Positions 44,546-54,811 of a stretch of 64,000 bases of DNA are shown piece after piece. How positions within the stretch are numbered: position 1 is the stretch's first letter; every line of letters begins with the position of its first letter. Made by a program: the position numbers and the translations under genes. Origin of the DNA: Campylobacter ureolyticus (GTDB lineage Bacteria > Campylobacterota > Campylobacteria > Campylobacterales > Campylobacteraceae); contig NZ_CP053832.1 of NCBI RefSeq assembly GCF_013372225.1, positions 744,001-808,000 of the forward strand, written 5' to 3'. The notes under the pieces were generated by a model. That model searched no databases, was not told the DNA's origin, and saw nothing but the letters and a program-made list of their open reading frames with translations.

Positions 44546-45144
44546 TAAAGGTTTTAAATGCTAGGTTTTTAACATCATCTCCTAGTTTAGAAAAAAGTGA
44601 TTTTTACTCAGGAAGTGAAATAGCTTTTTTAGGTAGATCAAATGTTGGAAAAAGTAGCTTTATAAACTCTTTATTAAATCAAAAAAACTTAGCAAAAAGT
44701 AGTAGTACCCCAGGAAAAACTAAACTTATAAATTTTTTCGAAGCAAATTTTAAAGATGATGATGAAAATTTATATAATTTAATCTTAGTAGATTTGCCTG
44801 GTTTTGGTTATGCAAAAGTTGCAAAAAGCACACACAAAATTTGGCAAAGTGCTTTGGATGAGTTTATCAAAAAAAGAAACTCAATAAGACTTTTTATCCA
44901 TCTTAGAGATAGTAGGCAGTTTGATATGGAAATTGATAAAAATGTTGATTTGTATATAAAAAGTTTTTTAAGAAGTGATCAAAAGCTTATAAATTTTTAT
45001 ACAAAATCAGATAAATTAAATCAAAGTCAAAAAGCAAAAGTTTTAAATTTTTATAAAGATGCTAAATTTATATCAACATTAAGAAATGAAGGTATTGATG
45101 AAGCAAGAGAACTTATTATAAAGGGTGTTTTTGGTAGAGTATAA
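44542..45144 (+). CDS. engB: Ribosome-assembly GTPase EngB/YsxC
   Basis: 200 residues. G1 G-R-S-N-V-G-K-S-S at about 31-39, G2 T in S-T-P-G-K-T, G3 D-L-P-G-F-G-Y-A, and G4 T-K-S-D-K. It acts in maturation of the large ribosomal subunit. GTG start overlapping the lptA stop. Confidence 0.93.
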   Translation: MIKVLNARFLTSSPSLEKSDFYSGSEIAFLGRSNVGKSSFINSLLNQKNLAKSSSTPGKTKLINFFEANFKDDDENLYNLILVDLPGFGYAKVAKSTHKIWQSALDEFIKKRNSIRLFIHLRDSRQFDMEIDKNVDLYIKSFLRSDQKLINFYTKSDKLNQSQKAKVLNFYKDAKFISTLRNEGIDEARELIIKGVFGRV

Positions 45145-45589
45145 AACTGCAAAGTTAAAAGACATTAAAGCTATGCAAGAAATGGTTGCTGATGAAGTAA
45201 AAAAAGGCATTATACTGCCAAGAAGTGATAGTGAAATTGCTCAAAATATAAGATCTTATACTTTAGCTTTAAAAGATAGTAAAATTGTAGGATATGCATC
45301 TTTACATATTTATTCTATAGAATTAGCTGAAATTAGAAGTCTTGTTGTAAGTAAAAATTTAAGAGCAAATGGCATTGGAAGCAATCTTGTAAAAATCTTA
45401 TTAAAAGAGGCAAAATTTCAAGATATTAAAAAAGTTTTTGCTTTAACTTATGCAGATAAGTTTTTTAAAAAGTTAGGTTTTGTGGAAATTTCAAAAGAGG
45501 AGTTGCCTGATCAAAAAATTTGGGCAGATTGTATTAAATGCAAACAATTTCCAGTATGCAACGAAATAGCCGTGATAAATACGCTTTAA
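45125..45589 (+). CDS. GNAT acetyltransferase, ArgA-like (N-acetylglutamate synthase)
   Basis: 154 residues, one GNAT domain. The acetyl-CoA loop is S-K-N-L-R-A-N-G-I-G-S-N-L. The C-terminal F-F-K-K-L-G-F-V-E, K-I-W-A-D-C and the C-x2-C...C-N-E end match the short, kinase-free ArgA acetyltransferases. It would make N-acetylglutamate, the first step to arginine. Family members differ, so the substrate is not certain. It overlaps both neighbours. Confidence 0.75.
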   Translation: MFLVEYKTAKLKDIKAMQEMVADEVKKGIILPRSDSEIAQNIRSYTLALKDSKIVGYASLHIYSIELAEIRSLVVSKNLRANGIGSNLVKILLKEAKFQDIKKVFALTYADKFFKKLGFVEISKEELPDQKIWADCIKCKQFPVCNEIAVINTL

Positions 45590-46044
45590 AAAACTTAGTT
45601 TTTTGGGTTTTTTTATTCTTTTATGAGATTTTAACATCTATTTATACTTCATTGCCACCTTTTATAGGTCTATTTTTTGCGTATGCAGTTATTTTAAAGT
45701 ATGAAAAAGATAAAAATTATGAAGATTTTACAAGCAAATGGTATCAAACGATAATTTTTCTTTTTTTTGCTGAACAGCTTCATGGGTTTGAACTTTTTTC
45801 TATAGCAATTTCATTTTGTGTTTTTTACTATTTTATGTTTAAATTTAGTTTTGAAGGTTTTAAGCTTAGAAATATATTTTTAACATTTTTAGTTTTTTAT
45901 GGCTATATTAGCACCTTTTTAGTAAGCAACTTAATTTCATATTTTAATTCAAATCAGGTCTTAAATTTAACTTATGAATATTTAATGTATGCAGTTTTTG
46001 AGTCTGCAGTTTGTGTCCTTTTGTTTAAGGATAGGATTATATGA
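45538..46044 (+). CDS. MreD-like membrane protein
   Basis: 168 residues, five or so helices. It has little conserved sequence. The layout and position directly before the PBP2 gene suggest MreD, the elongation-complex membrane subunit. An in-frame ATG at 45556 is another possible start. It overlaps mrdA by four bases. Confidence 0.55.
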   Translation: MQTISSMQRNSRDKYALKNLVFWVFLFFYEILTSIYTSLPPFIGLFFAYAVILKYEKDKNYEDFTSKWYQTIIFLFFAEQLHGFELFSIAISFCVFYYFMFKFSFEGFKLRNIFLTFLVFYGYISTFLVSNLISYFNSNQVLNLTYEYLMYAVFESAVCVLLFKDRII

Positions 46045-47813
46045 GACTTAAATTTAGCATTTTATTTATCGTTTTATTTTGGCTTATGCTAATTTTAAGA
46101 GTTTATTATTTAAGCTCAAATGAGTATTATGCTGGAATTGCTTCAAAAAATGTTGTAAAAACTACTGAGTTGCCACCAGTTAGAGGTCAAATTTTTGATG
46201 CAAATAACAACCCATTAGCAATAAATCGCCTTGGATACTCACTATTTTTAAAACCTCACTTAAAAAATGAAATTATAGAAGAAGAAACTATATATTTAGA
46301 AAAATTATTTATAGATTTAAATTCTACAAAAATGCAAAAAGAGTATAAAAAACAAAACTCACCATATAATCAAGATTTTATAAAAATAGTTGATTTTTTA
46401 GAGTATGAGGATATTTCCCCTCTGTTTTCAAAACTAAATTTAAGAAAAAATTTACGCATAGAGCCAGCTTCACTTCGCTTTTATCCATATAATTCTACGG
46501 CATCTCATGTTATTGGATATGTGGCAAAGGCAAATTCAAAAGATCTAGAAACTAATCCTTTATCAAAACTTACAAATATAGCTGGAAAGAGTGGCGTTGA
46601 GAGATATTATAACGATATCTTACAAGGAAAAGAGGGAAAACGCCTAACAAAAGTTACTGCTTTAAATAAAGTAGTTGAGGAAATATCATACACAAAACCA
46701 CAAAGCAGTGATATAACTCTAAGCATAGATATGAAACTACAAGAGTATTTAGAAGATCTTTTTAGTGATAAATCAGGAGCTGTTATTATAATGAATGTGG
46801 ATAATGGCGAAATAGTTGCAGCAGGAAGCTTTCCAGAGTATGATTTAAATCCATTTGTCACAGGTATTAACCAAAAAGATTGGATAGATTTAATTGAAAA
46901 TTTAGATCATCCATTTACAAATAAGCTTATAAATGGGCTTTATCCACCAGGTTCAGTTGTGAAAATGTCAGTTGCAATGGCATTTTTAAATAGTGGTAAA
47001 ATTGACAAAGATAAAAGCTATTTTTGTGGTGGAGCAATGGAACTTGGAAATCATAAATTTAGGTGTTGGAGCAGATGGGGTCATGGCAAAATGAACTTAA
47101 ACGATGCCATAAGACAAAGTTGCGATATTTATTTTTACGAGGGAAGTTTAGAAGTTGGAATTGACTTTTTATCTTCAAATTTAGAAAAACATGGTTTTGG
47201 CAAAAGAACAGGAGTTGATCTTCCAAATGAGTTTATAGGAACAGTTCCAAGCAGGGTTTGGAAAATGGAAAAATACGCAAAACCTTGGTATATGGGTGAA
47301 ACTGTCATAACATCAATTGGGCAAGGAAGTTTTTTAGTAACTCCAATGCAAATAGTTAAAAACACAGCTGAAATAGCTAGTGGAAAAGGCCTAACACCTC
47401 ATTTTTTAAAAAAAATTGATGATGATGAAGTAAGCTTTAATACTTATGAGGTTTTTACACCTTTTGAAAAACAAAATTTACCATATATAAGAAAAGCTAT
47501 GTATGAGGTGGCAAATCATCCAAAAGGCACAGCCTATAAATATTTAAAAGATAGCATTGTGAAAATAGCTGCAAAAACCGGAACTGCACAAGTTGTAAGC
47601 ATCCCACAAAGTGAAATTGTAAGAATGAAAGAAAAAGATATGGAGTATTATCACCGTTCACACGCTTGGATAACAGGCTATGCACCGTTTGATAATCCAA
47701 AATACGCGGTTACAATTTTAGTTGAACATGGCGGTGGTGGAAGTAGTACAGGCGGACCTCTTTTAAAAAATATTTTTGAAAAACTTGTAGATATGGGATA
47801 TATAAGTAATTAA
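46041..47813 (+). CDS. mrdA: Penicillin-binding protein 2
   Basis: 590 residues. One N-terminal helix, a dimerisation domain with P-P-V-R-G-Q-I-F-D at about 45-53, and the transpeptidase. Active-site S305 in P-P-G-S-V-V-K, S-C-D in R-Q-S-C-D-I-Y, and K-T-G-T-A-Q. It crosslinks peptidoglycan for rod elongation with RodA. ATG in an ATGA overlap. Last gene of the cluster. Confidence 0.95.
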   Translation: MRLKFSILFIVLFWLMLILRVYYLSSNEYYAGIASKNVVKTTELPPVRGQIFDANNNPLAINRLGYSLFLKPHLKNEIIEEETIYLEKLFIDLNSTKMQKEYKKQNSPYNQDFIKIVDFLEYEDISPLFSKLNLRKNLRIEPASLRFYPYNSTASHVIGYVAKANSKDLETNPLSKLTNIAGKSGVERYYNDILQGKEGKRLTKVTALNKVVEEISYTKPQSSDITLSIDMKLQEYLEDLFSDKSGAVIIMNVDNGEIVAAGSFPEYDLNPFVTGINQKDWIDLIENLDHPFTNKLINGLYPPGSVVKMSVAMAFLNSGKIDKDKSYFCGGAMELGNHKFRCWSRWGHGKMNLNDAIRQSCDIYFYEGSLEVGIDFLSSNLEKHGFGKRTGVDLPNEFIGTVPSRVWKMEKYAKPWYMGETVITSIGQGSFLVTPMQIVKNTAEIASGKGLTPHFLKKIDDDEVSFNTYEVFTPFEKQNLPYIRKAMYEVANHPKGTAYKYLKDSIVKIAAKTGTAQVVSIPQSEIVRMKEKDMEYYHRSHAWITGYAPFDNPKYAVTILVEHGGGGSSTGGPLLKNIFEKLVDMGYISN

Positions 47814-47910
47814 ATATTTATTTTACAAACACATACAAAATCTTTTCTATTTTATTTTTTATATTTATTTTAAAAATTTCATTTAATATGTTTTATTCAA
47901 AAACTCAGTT

Positions 47911-47958
47911 ATTAAATATATTTAATTAATATTATTTTTACATTAAATAAAGTATAAT
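47911..47958 (+). promoter_or_regulatory. Promoter and palindrome before the TonB-dependent receptor
   Basis: ATTAAATATATTTAAT (47911-47926) is a perfect 16-base palindrome. A perfect TATAAT follows at 47953-47958, 47 bases before the receptor ATG. Iron-uptake receptors in Campylobacter are usually under Fur. The palindrome is a possible operator but is not close enough to a Fur box to name it. The 143-base gap after mrdA holds nothing else. Confidence 0.45.
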
Positions 47959-48004
47959 GCTTGTTTTTATTTTAATACTTATATTCAATATTAAAAGGAG
48001 AGAG

Positions 48005-50794
48005 ATGAAAAGTTTAACAAGGCTAAGTTTAATAGCTGTTTGTTTTGGTTGTTTAAATGCTGCTGAGACTATAACTTTGGATACTATAGATGTCGAAGAT
48101 AAAGAACTTAAAGCAGATAAGGAGGTTTATCAAAAGGCTAAGGCAGTAAGCGCTAGGGAAGATATCGCAACTTCTACGCAAAACTTAGATACAATTTTAA
48201 GAAGTATTCCAGGAACTTTTACTAATCAAGATAAATCTACAGGAACAATAGCCCCAAATATTCGTGGCTCACAAGGTTTTGGCAGGGTAAATACCATGAT
48301 CGATGGTGTTACTCAGACATTTTATTCATCAGGAGCTGATGATGGTAGAAGTGGTTCAACTTCACAATTTGGTGCCACGATAGATCCAAGTTTTATAGCA
48401 GGAGTTGATGTAGAAAGAGGAACCTTTGGTGGTAAAAGCGGAGTAAATTCTTTAATGGGATCTGCAAATTTCAGAACTCTTGGAGTAAATGACATCATAA
48501 AAGGTGATAAAAATTTTGGCTTTTTAGGAAAGTATCAAGTAGGTGATAATGCTTATAAGAGTAATTATATGGGAACTTTTGCCGGAAGAGCGTATTATGA
48601 TGATGGCTTTTATGTAGGAGCTTTGATTGGACATAGTCATAGAGATATTTCTCAAGATTATAAGGTAGGTGGTGGTATAAAAATAAATGATATTAATAAA
48701 ATAGAATTTGAAAATCTTCATAAAAAATTTATAGATTATGGTCTTAAATATTTTTATACACCAAGTGCAAAAAAAGGTGATATTGTAGGATATAAAGAGA
48801 GTTGGGAAAAAGATCCTTTATGTATGCCTTGGGATGATCCTTGCCCACTAGTTAAAGTGAGAGTTCCTATTCGTGGTGATGGTCCAAAAGATGAATATTT
48901 AAAAGACAGAGAAAAGCAGTGGAAAGAAACATCAGAACAATATGACCAAACCCCTTATGATCCAAATAAATTAAAGCAAGAGATAAATAGTTATATAACA
49001 AAATTTGAATTTGGAGATGAACGCAATCTTTTAACACTTTCATTTAGAAATTTAGAAAATAAAATTTGGTCAAGAAAAATAGAGGCAAACAACTATCAAC
49101 TTAATTATAATCTTAATAATGATAAAAATATAGACTTAAATGTTTTGTTTGCTTACAATGAAACTAAACAAAAATACAATGACATGGCACAAATTTCAGG
49201 CAAACAACTAATAGCTGATCTTGAGACTAAAAACAAATCAACCACTTTTGATATAAGCAATACTTTTAAAAGTGATTTTAGCGATACTACATTTTTAACT
49301 ACCACAATAGGCTTAAATAACCTTAAAAACTCATATTCAAAAAATCGTCATCCTTATGAGCTTGTTTGGTTTAATGACTATAGGCAAATTTTAGATGGAA
49401 AAGCTGATAATTATCCTAATATGACACCTGAAAAAAGACAAAAATTACTTAAAGAAATGTTAAATGGTGGATTCTTTACAGCTCCAAGCAATATGGGAGC
49501 ATATGGTGGAGTTTATGACTTTTCAAGCTTAGATACCCCAAGCATTCATGGTTATAGAGCAAATACATTTCAACCTTCAGGAAAACAAGAATTTTTTACC
49601 ATTTACGCAGACAATAGCTTAGATTTTGGAATTTTTAACTTAAATGTTGGCACAAATTTGGTTAAATACGATTATAATGGTAAATATTTTGATTTAGTTG
49701 ATAAAAAAGGTGGATATGGAGAATATAATGGTAAGCCAAATGAGATAATGTTTGATGATTATGGTCAAAGAAAAGCTTTTAATTATTCAGCTACATTATC
49801 AGCTTTTGTAGATGAGCTTTTTACACCTTTTGTATCTTACTCAAAAAGTTCAAGATTTCCTACTTTGCAAGAGATGTATTTTACGCAACGAACATCAAAT
49901 GGATTTGCTAATGATTTAGAAAATGAGTATGCAAAAACTTGGCAAATAGGTTTAAATAGTTTTAAAGAAAATTTGATATTTGATAAGGATATATTTGGCT
50001 TTAAAGCTCTATATTATCATACAAAAATAGATAATTATATTCATAATGTTTTAATACCTAGATATAGTATTCAAGGATATAATAAGCATTCTAATAAGTC
50101 AGATCCAAAATATAAATTATATAATAATGATGATCCATATATTAAGTTTATAAATTATGACAAAGATGTTGTAAAAAAAGGTTTTGAAATGGAAATAAGC
50201 TATGATATGGGGTTGTTTTATATAAATTTAGCTTATGCAAGACAAAAAACAAACCAGCCAACTTCAGCATCTGATGCAAGCCCTGCTATATATCCAGCAC
50301 CTACAAGAAATGATTTTTACTCTTTAGGGCATGGTATAAGCAAAGTTACAATGCTTCCAAAAGATTATGGTAGCTTAGATACTGGTGTTAGACTTATGAA
50401 TGAAAAACTTACATTAGGAACAAGAGTAAAATATTTTGGAGAAAGCAAAAGAGCCATTTATGAAAGCAATACTTTTGAAAACAAACCTCTTCATAGACCA
50501 GAATGTACTGATTCAACAAAATGTGGAAATGAGCAAAAATATATAAGATGGACTGAAGTTATAGAAAAACAACCATTTATATTTGATTTTTATGTAAGTT
50601 ATGAGCCAATTGAAAATTTAGTTATAAAAGCTGAGGTTCAAAATGCATTTGATAAACAATATATTGATCCACTTGATACTAATAACGATGCAGCTTCCAT
50701 GAGAAGTTACAGCTTTTTAAATGGTGAAAATAACTCATTAAGCAATTATGCAAAAGGTAGAACTACGGTTTTAAGTTTTGAATATAGATATTAA
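48005..50794 (+). CDS. TonB-dependent outer-membrane receptor (heme/transferrin type)
   Basis: 929 residues from the ATG at 48005 behind AAAGGAG. An upstream in-frame ATG at 47957 falls inside the -10 box. Signal peptide cut near A20. TonB box region E-T-I-T-L-D-T-I-D-V, plug domain to about 170 (P-N-I-R-G-S-Q-G-F-G, M-I-D-G-V-T-Q), then a 22-strand-type barrel. R-F-P-T-L-Q-E-M-Y-F and the following N-E-Y-A-K-T-W-Q-I-G-L are typical of hemoglobin/transferrin/lactoferrin receptors. The last residue is Tyr after R, close to the usual aromatic end. The ligand is not decided by sequence; no transport genes lie next to it. Confidence 0.88.
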   Translation: MKSLTRLSLIAVCFGCLNAAETITLDTIDVEDKELKADKEVYQKAKAVSAREDIATSTQNLDTILRSIPGTFTNQDKSTGTIAPNIRGSQGFGRVNTMIDGVTQTFYSSGADDGRSGSTSQFGATIDPSFIAGVDVERGTFGGKSGVNSLMGSANFRTLGVNDIIKGDKNFGFLGKYQVGDNAYKSNYMGTFAGRAYYDDGFYVGALIGHSHRDISQDYKVGGGIKINDINKIEFENLHKKFIDYGLKYFYTPSAKKGDIVGYKESWEKDPLCMPWDDPCPLVKVRVPIRGDGPKDEYLKDREKQWKETSEQYDQTPYDPNKLKQEINSYITKFEFGDERNLLTLSFRNLENKIWSRKIEANNYQLNYNLNNDKNIDLNVLFAYNETKQKYNDMAQISGKQLIADLETKNKSTTFDISNTFKSDFSDTTFLTTTIGLNNLKNSYSKNRHPYELVWFNDYRQILDGKADNYPNMTPEKRQKLLKEMLNGGFFTAPSNMGAYGGVYDFSSLDTPSIHGYRANTFQPSGKQEFFTIYADNSLDFGIFNLNVGTNLVKYDYNGKYFDLVDKKGGYGEYNGKPNEIMFDDYGQRKAFNYSATLSAFVDELFTPFVSYSKSSRFPTLQEMYFTQRTSNGFANDLENEYAKTWQIGLNSFKENLIFDKDIFGFKALYYHTKIDNYIHNVLIPRYSIQGYNKHSNKSDPKYKLYNNDDPYIKFINYDKDVVKKGFEMEISYDMGLFYINLAYARQKTNQPTSASDASPAIYPAPTRNDFYSLGHGISKVTMLPKDYGSLDTGVRLMNEKLTLGTRVKYFGESKRAIYESNTFENKPLHRPECTDSTKCGNEQKYIRWTEVIEKQPFIFDFYVSYEPIENLVIKAEVQNAFDKQYIDPLDTNNDAASMRSYSFLNGENNSLSNYAKGRTTVLSFEYRY

Positions 50795-50829
50795 AATTTA
50801 GCTTTGGTTAACAACCAAAGTTTTTAAAT

Positions 50830-51231
50830 CTATGAATTTCTTACAATCAAGCTTTTTGGAAGATTAAATTTATTTATAATTTTTTCTTCCATTTTTCTCA
50901 TTTCTCCATTATCTATTTCGTGATCATATCCTAAAATATGAAGCAATCCATGTGTAAAAAGTAGGGCGATTTCATCATCTAAGTTGTGTTTAAGCTCCTT
51001 TGATTTTTCATCTGCAAGATCTAAATTTATAACAACTGAACCAAGTGGAAAATTTGGTATTTTAGCATAAGGAAAGCTCAAAACATCAGTTGTTTTATCT
51101 ATGTTTCTTTCCTTTTTATTAAGTTCATGCATTTCACTAGAGTTTAAAAAAATAAGCTCAATCTCAGCATCTGTTAATTCACTAGCTATTAAATCTAAAA
51201 TTTTAGGATATTTCTCATCGCAACTTATCAA
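50830..51231 (-). CDS. ybeY: rRNA maturation endoribonuclease YbeY
   Basis: 133 residues. Zinc motif [11 protein letters not shown] at about 94-104 is complete. T-D-V-L-S-F-P-Y is the second signature. It processes the 16S rRNA 3' end. It is convergent with the receptor gene and divergent from queC. Confidence 0.93.
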   Translation of the reverse strand: MISCDEKYPKILDLIASELTDAEIELIFLNSSEMHELNKKERNIDKTTDVLSFPYAKIPNFPLGSVVINLDLADEKSKELKHNLDDEIALLFTHGLLHILGYDHEIDNGEMRKMEEKIINKFNLPKSLIVRNS

Positions 51232-51298
51232 ATTAAATCCTTTTTTTAGTTAAATTTGGCTAAGATTATACCAAAATTTATAATATAAAAGGGTGAAA

Positions 51299-51964
51299 AT
51301 GAAAAAAGCACTTTGTATAATAAGTGGTGGAATGGATAGCGTAACATCAGCATATATTGCAAAAAACGAAGGCTATGAGATAGTTGCGCTTCATTTTGAT
51401 TATAATCAAAGGACAATGAATAAAGAAAAAGAGTGTTTTAATAAAATTTGTGATGAGTTAAAGGTTGTAAAAAAAGAGATTTTAAATGTTAGTTTTATTT
51501 CTCAAATTGGGGCTAATGCTTTAACTGATAGTAGCTTAGAAATTCCAAAAGATGGGTTAAGTGATGAGGTGCCAATAACTTATGTTCCTTTTAGAAATGG
51601 TATATTTTTAAGCATTGCAGCAGCTTTAGCTGAGCGTGAAAAGTGTGAGGCAATATTTATAGGAGTGGTTGAAGAAGATAGTAGTGGATATCCTGATTGT
51701 TCCCAAGAGTTTATAAAAAGCATGGAAAAATCGATTAATCTAGGACGAGAAACAGGCATTAAAACAAAAATCTTAACTCCATTAGTTCATTTAAGTAAAG
51801 CTCAGATTGTTCAAAAAGCATTTAGTTTAAAAGTTCCTTTACAATATACTTGGAGTTGCTATGAAAGGGAGGATTTGGCGTGTGGAGTTTGTGATAGCTG
51901 TAGACTTAGACTAAAAGGTTTTAAAGAAGCAGGTAAAAAAGATCTAATAAAATACGCTAATTAA
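51299..51964 (+). CDS. queC: 7-cyano-7-deazaguanine synthase
   Basis: 221 residues. I take the ATG at 51299, seven bases after AAAAGG, over a GTG two codons upstream. ATP site S-G-G-M-D-S near the N-terminus; zinc Cys at the C-terminus ([11 protein letters not shown]). It makes preQ0 for queuosine. Its end nearly meets the end of priA. Confidence 0.93.
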   Translation: MKKALCIISGGMDSVTSAYIAKNEGYEIVALHFDYNQRTMNKEKECFNKICDELKVVKKEILNVSFISQIGANALTDSSLEIPKDGLSDEVPITYVPFRNGIFLSIAAALAEREKCEAIFIGVVEEDSSGYPDCSQEFIKSMEKSINLGRETGIKTKILTPLVHLSKAQIVQKAFSLKVPLQYTWSCYEREDLACGVCDSCRLRLKGFKEAGKKDLIKYAN

Positions 51965-51967
51965 AGT

Positions 51968-53803
51968 TTAGCTAAAAAATATCGCATCCATATCAACTTC
52001 AACATTTGGAATTTTTTCAAGCACATGAGAAAGCATTACTAAATTTTTGTAAGTGTGTGAGCGAAGCAGTATTTCATATCTAAATTTTGAAGCAATATAT
52101 TCAATTACGGCTTTTCCGTGTCCAATAACCTCAATATCTTTAAATTTAGGTATGATTTCTAGGCATTTTTGTGTGATTTCATTTGCTATTTTTTCATCTT
52201 TATGTGATATTAAAACTCTTAAAATTTTAGTAAAAGGTGGATATAAATCTTCTCTAAACTCAGTTTCATCTTCTAAAAACTCATCATATTTGTCTAAATA
52301 ACTTTTAAAAAAATCAGCTTGTTTTGTTTGTATTAATACTTTTGCATTGCCTACTCTCCCAGCTCTTCCAGCTATTTGCATACATAAAGCCAAGGTTTTT
52401 TCTCTAGCTCTAAAATCAGCATACGCTAATCCTGTATCAATACCCATTATCACAGCTAGTTTTACATTGTGATAATCATGCCCTTTACTAAGCATTTGAG
52501 TGCCTACTAAAATATCTATTTTTCTATCATTAAAGTCTTTTAATAAATTTGTAAGTTTTCTTTGCGTTGTTATCTCATCTTTGTCAAATTTAGCGATATT
52601 TGCCTCTTTAAAGGCTTTTTGTAAGGCGTTTAAAACTTCACTTGTTCCCATTCTTTTTGCTTCAAATGTATCACCACCACATTTATCACAACTTGCATTT
52701 TGATAAGTTGTATAGCCACAATAATGGCAAATCAAAGCATTTTTATCCTTGTGAACGCTCATGCCAACGCTACAAAATGGGCATTTTATTATCTCACCAC
52801 ATTTTTTGCATTGTTTGTATTTAAAATTTGCTCTTGTGGGTAAAAAAACAATTGCTTGGTTTTTATTTTCAAGACAAGCTTTTATCTCTTTTAGAATTTT
52901 TGATGAAATCTGAGTTTCATTTTCATCATAAATTACTTCTTTACTACTTTTAAAAAAAGTTCCTTTTAGCCTAAAATAGGGCTGCTTTTTATAAGTTGTA
53001 AGTGAAGGCGTAGCTGAGCCAAGCACTACTTTTATATCAAATTTACTAGCTAAAAAAATAGCTAAATCTCTTGCGTTATATCGCGGTTTTGTGGCTGATT
53101 TATAACTATCATCATGCTCTTCATCAACAACTATAAGACTTAAATTTGTAAATGGTAAAAAAAGAGCCGACCTAGCTCCTGCAATTAATTTTATCTTTCC
53201 ATCTTCAAAATCTTTTAATAAATTTTGCTTTTTTTTAGGCGTGATTTTTGAGTGCCAAACACCTACAAAATCACCAAAATACTCTTTTAGTCTTTTTTCC
53301 ATTTGTGGGGTAAGTGAGATTTCAGGCATTAAAAAAAGCACTTGTTTGCCCAAATTTAGCTCTTTTACTATTAGTGAAATATAAATTTCACTTTTCCCGC
53401 TTCCAGTATCGCCAAATACAAGGCTTGTTTTATGCTCTGTTACAAAATTTAAAGCCTTATTTTGAAGTGGGCTTAATGTTGGAGTTTTATCAAAATTATG
53501 ATTTATAAAATTTGAACTTTTAAATGGAGTAAAAATTTTAAAAACCATACCCAAATTACAAGCATAGTAGTAGCTTATAAACTTAGCTAGAGTTTTTTGA
53601 ATGTTACTAAATTTTTCATCACAAATACTTAAAATTTCTAAAGTTTGAAATTTTGGCTTTTTGACTTCTTTTAAAATTATAGCTTGTTTTGTATTTTTTG
53701 AAAGAGGGGCTAAAACTAAGCTATAAATTTCAAGCTTAGTTTTAGAATGATATGTGAGAGGTCTTAAATTTAGACCTAAAATAAAGACTTCGTAGTAAAA
53801 CAT
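51968..53803 (-). CDS. priA: Primosomal helicase PriA
   Basis: 611 residues, the compact form found in epsilonproteobacteria. Walker A G-D-T-G-S-G-K-S-E at about 131-139, D-E-E-H-D, G-S-A-T-P-S, and eight Cys in the zinc region (C-K-K-C-G, C-P-F-C, C-H-Y-C, C-D-K-C). It restarts stalled replication forks. The next gene upstream on the same strand is a pseudopilin that ends one base before the priA start. Confidence 0.93.
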   Translation of the reverse strand: MFYYEVFILGLNLRPLTYHSKTKLEIYSLVLAPLSKNTKQAIILKEVKKPKFQTLEILSICDEKFSNIQKTLAKFISYYYACNLGMVFKIFTPFKSSNFINHNFDKTPTLSPLQNKALNFVTEHKTSLVFGDTGSGKSEIYISLIVKELNLGKQVLFLMPEISLTPQMEKRLKEYFGDFVGVWHSKITPKKKQNLLKDFEDGKIKLIAGARSALFLPFTNLSLIVVDEEHDDSYKSATKPRYNARDLAIFLASKFDIKVVLGSATPSLTTYKKQPYFRLKGTFFKSSKEVIYDENETQISSKILKEIKACLENKNQAIVFLPTRANFKYKQCKKCGEIIKCPFCSVGMSVHKDKNALICHYCGYTTYQNASCDKCGGDTFEAKRMGTSEVLNALQKAFKEANIAKFDKDEITTQRKLTNLLKDFNDRKIDILVGTQMLSKGHDYHNVKLAVIMGIDTGLAYADFRAREKTLALCMQIAGRAGRVGNAKVLIQTKQADFFKSYLDKYDEFLEDETEFREDLYPPFTKILRVLISHKDEKIANEITQKCLEIIPKFKDIEVIGHGKAVIEYIASKFRYEILLRSHTYKNLVMLSHVLEKIPNVEVDMDAIFFS

Positions 53804-54220
53804 TTATTCAAAAAGATTACAGTTGTCGCCTTTACAATTAAAGTCTCCTGCATTGTTTCCTGTTGTTACAAGTTCAAACTCAGCACATTTTTTAGCAATG
53901 CAAGCCTTTGCAGTTGTTTTATTAAAAGTCCAACCATTTCTTTCATTTCCAGGTTTAATACCACCTTGAACAACGCTTGAAAAATTATTATTAGCAAGAT
54001 CTGCTACATTTGTTTTCCAATCAGACAGTCTTCCTTCCATCATTGCCTTGCTTTTATCAAGCGCTATACCACTTCTTATAGAAGCTAAATCAGCTCTCAT
54101 TTTAGCCATCGTAGCATCATCTCTTGTAACCGAAAGTCTTGGTATAGCAACTCCTGCCAAAATTCCCAAAATAACAATAACGAAAACTAGCTCAATCATA
54201 GTAAAAGCTTTTTTATTCAT
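53804..54220 (-). CDS. Type II secretion/type IV pilus-like pseudopilin 1
   Basis: 138 residues from the ATG at 54220 behind AAAGGAG; a start six codons upstream is less likely. Prepilin signal M-N-K-K-A-F-T-M-I-E-L, with cleavage before F, then a hydrophobic helix V-F-V-I-V-I-L-G-I-L-A-G-V-A-I-P-R-L. C-terminal Cys pairs (A-C-I-A-K-K-C, F-N-C-K-G-D-N-C). In Campylobacter such pseudopilins belong to the Cts DNA-uptake system. Assignment to a specific subunit is not possible. It is adjacent to priA. Confidence 0.85.
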   Translation of the reverse strand: MNKKAFTMIELVFVIVILGILAGVAIPRLSVTRDDATMAKMRADLASIRSGIALDKSKAMMEGRLSDWKTNVADLANNNFSSVVQGGIKPGNERNGWTFNKTTAKACIAKKCAEFELVTTGNNAGDFNCKGDNCNLFE

Positions 54221-54277
54221 ATTTTCTCCTTTTTTCATACATATATGAAATTCTAGTAATTATATCAAAAAAACCTG

Positions 54278-54742
54278 TTAAAGACTAGGTTTTTCACCTA
54301 AAAATATTTTGCTTCCACTTTGCAAATATGATTTTACAGCAGGCAATTCAAGTGCTCTTTTGCAGAGCTTTTCATTGTTATTTACTGTTTTTATCTCAAA
54401 CATTCCAGCTCTTACATTGTTTGCACTATCATCATCGTTATAAGCAATTATTTCAATACAGGACTTTTTTCTTATATTAAGCGTTGCTTTATAATCTTGT
54501 TCGTCTTTAACATCTACATAGGTCATATTAGATATTTTTTTATCATAATTTCCCTTAGATGTTTGATAAGCTGCAATATCAGTTATCAAAGTCGATAAAT
54601 TTTGAGCAAATTTCGCAACTTCTGCATCATCTCTTGTAGCAACCAGTCTTGGCAGTGCAAAAGCAGCTAAGATTCCTAAAATAACAATGATAAAAATTAG
54701 CTCTACCATTGTAAAACCTTTTTTCATATTACTTTTTCTCAT
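54278..54742 (-). CDS. Type II secretion/type IV pilus-like pseudopilin 2
   Basis: 154 residues. Prepilin signal K-K-G-F-T-M-V-E-L, helix I-F-I-I-V-I-L-G-I-L-A-A-F-A-L-P-R-L, and then V-A-T-R-D-D-A, nearly the same as in pseudopilin 1 (V-T-R-D-D-A). The globular part differs. A start at the second Met (54727) would give the usual short leader. The two genes are paralogs 57 bases apart, probably for one pseudopilus used in natural transformation. Confidence 0.83.
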   Translation of the reverse strand: MRKSNMKKGFTMVELIFIIVILGILAAFALPRLVATRDDAEVAKFAQNLSTLITDIAAYQTSKGNYDKKISNMTYVDVKDEQDYKATLNIRKKSCIEIIAYNDDDSANNVRAGMFEIKTVNNNEKLCKRALELPAVKSYLQSGSKIFLGEKPSL

Positions 54743-54811
54743 AAAATGGCTTTCTCCTTTCTTAAAATTTGATATTATTTTATTAAAAAATATCTTTAAA
54801 GATAGTTAAAT

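Noticed and set aside
47957-48004. Upstream ATG as start of the TonB-dependent receptor
   Set aside because: It overlaps the TATAAT box and has no ribosome binding site; the ATG at 48005 has AAAGGAG and a clean signal peptide.
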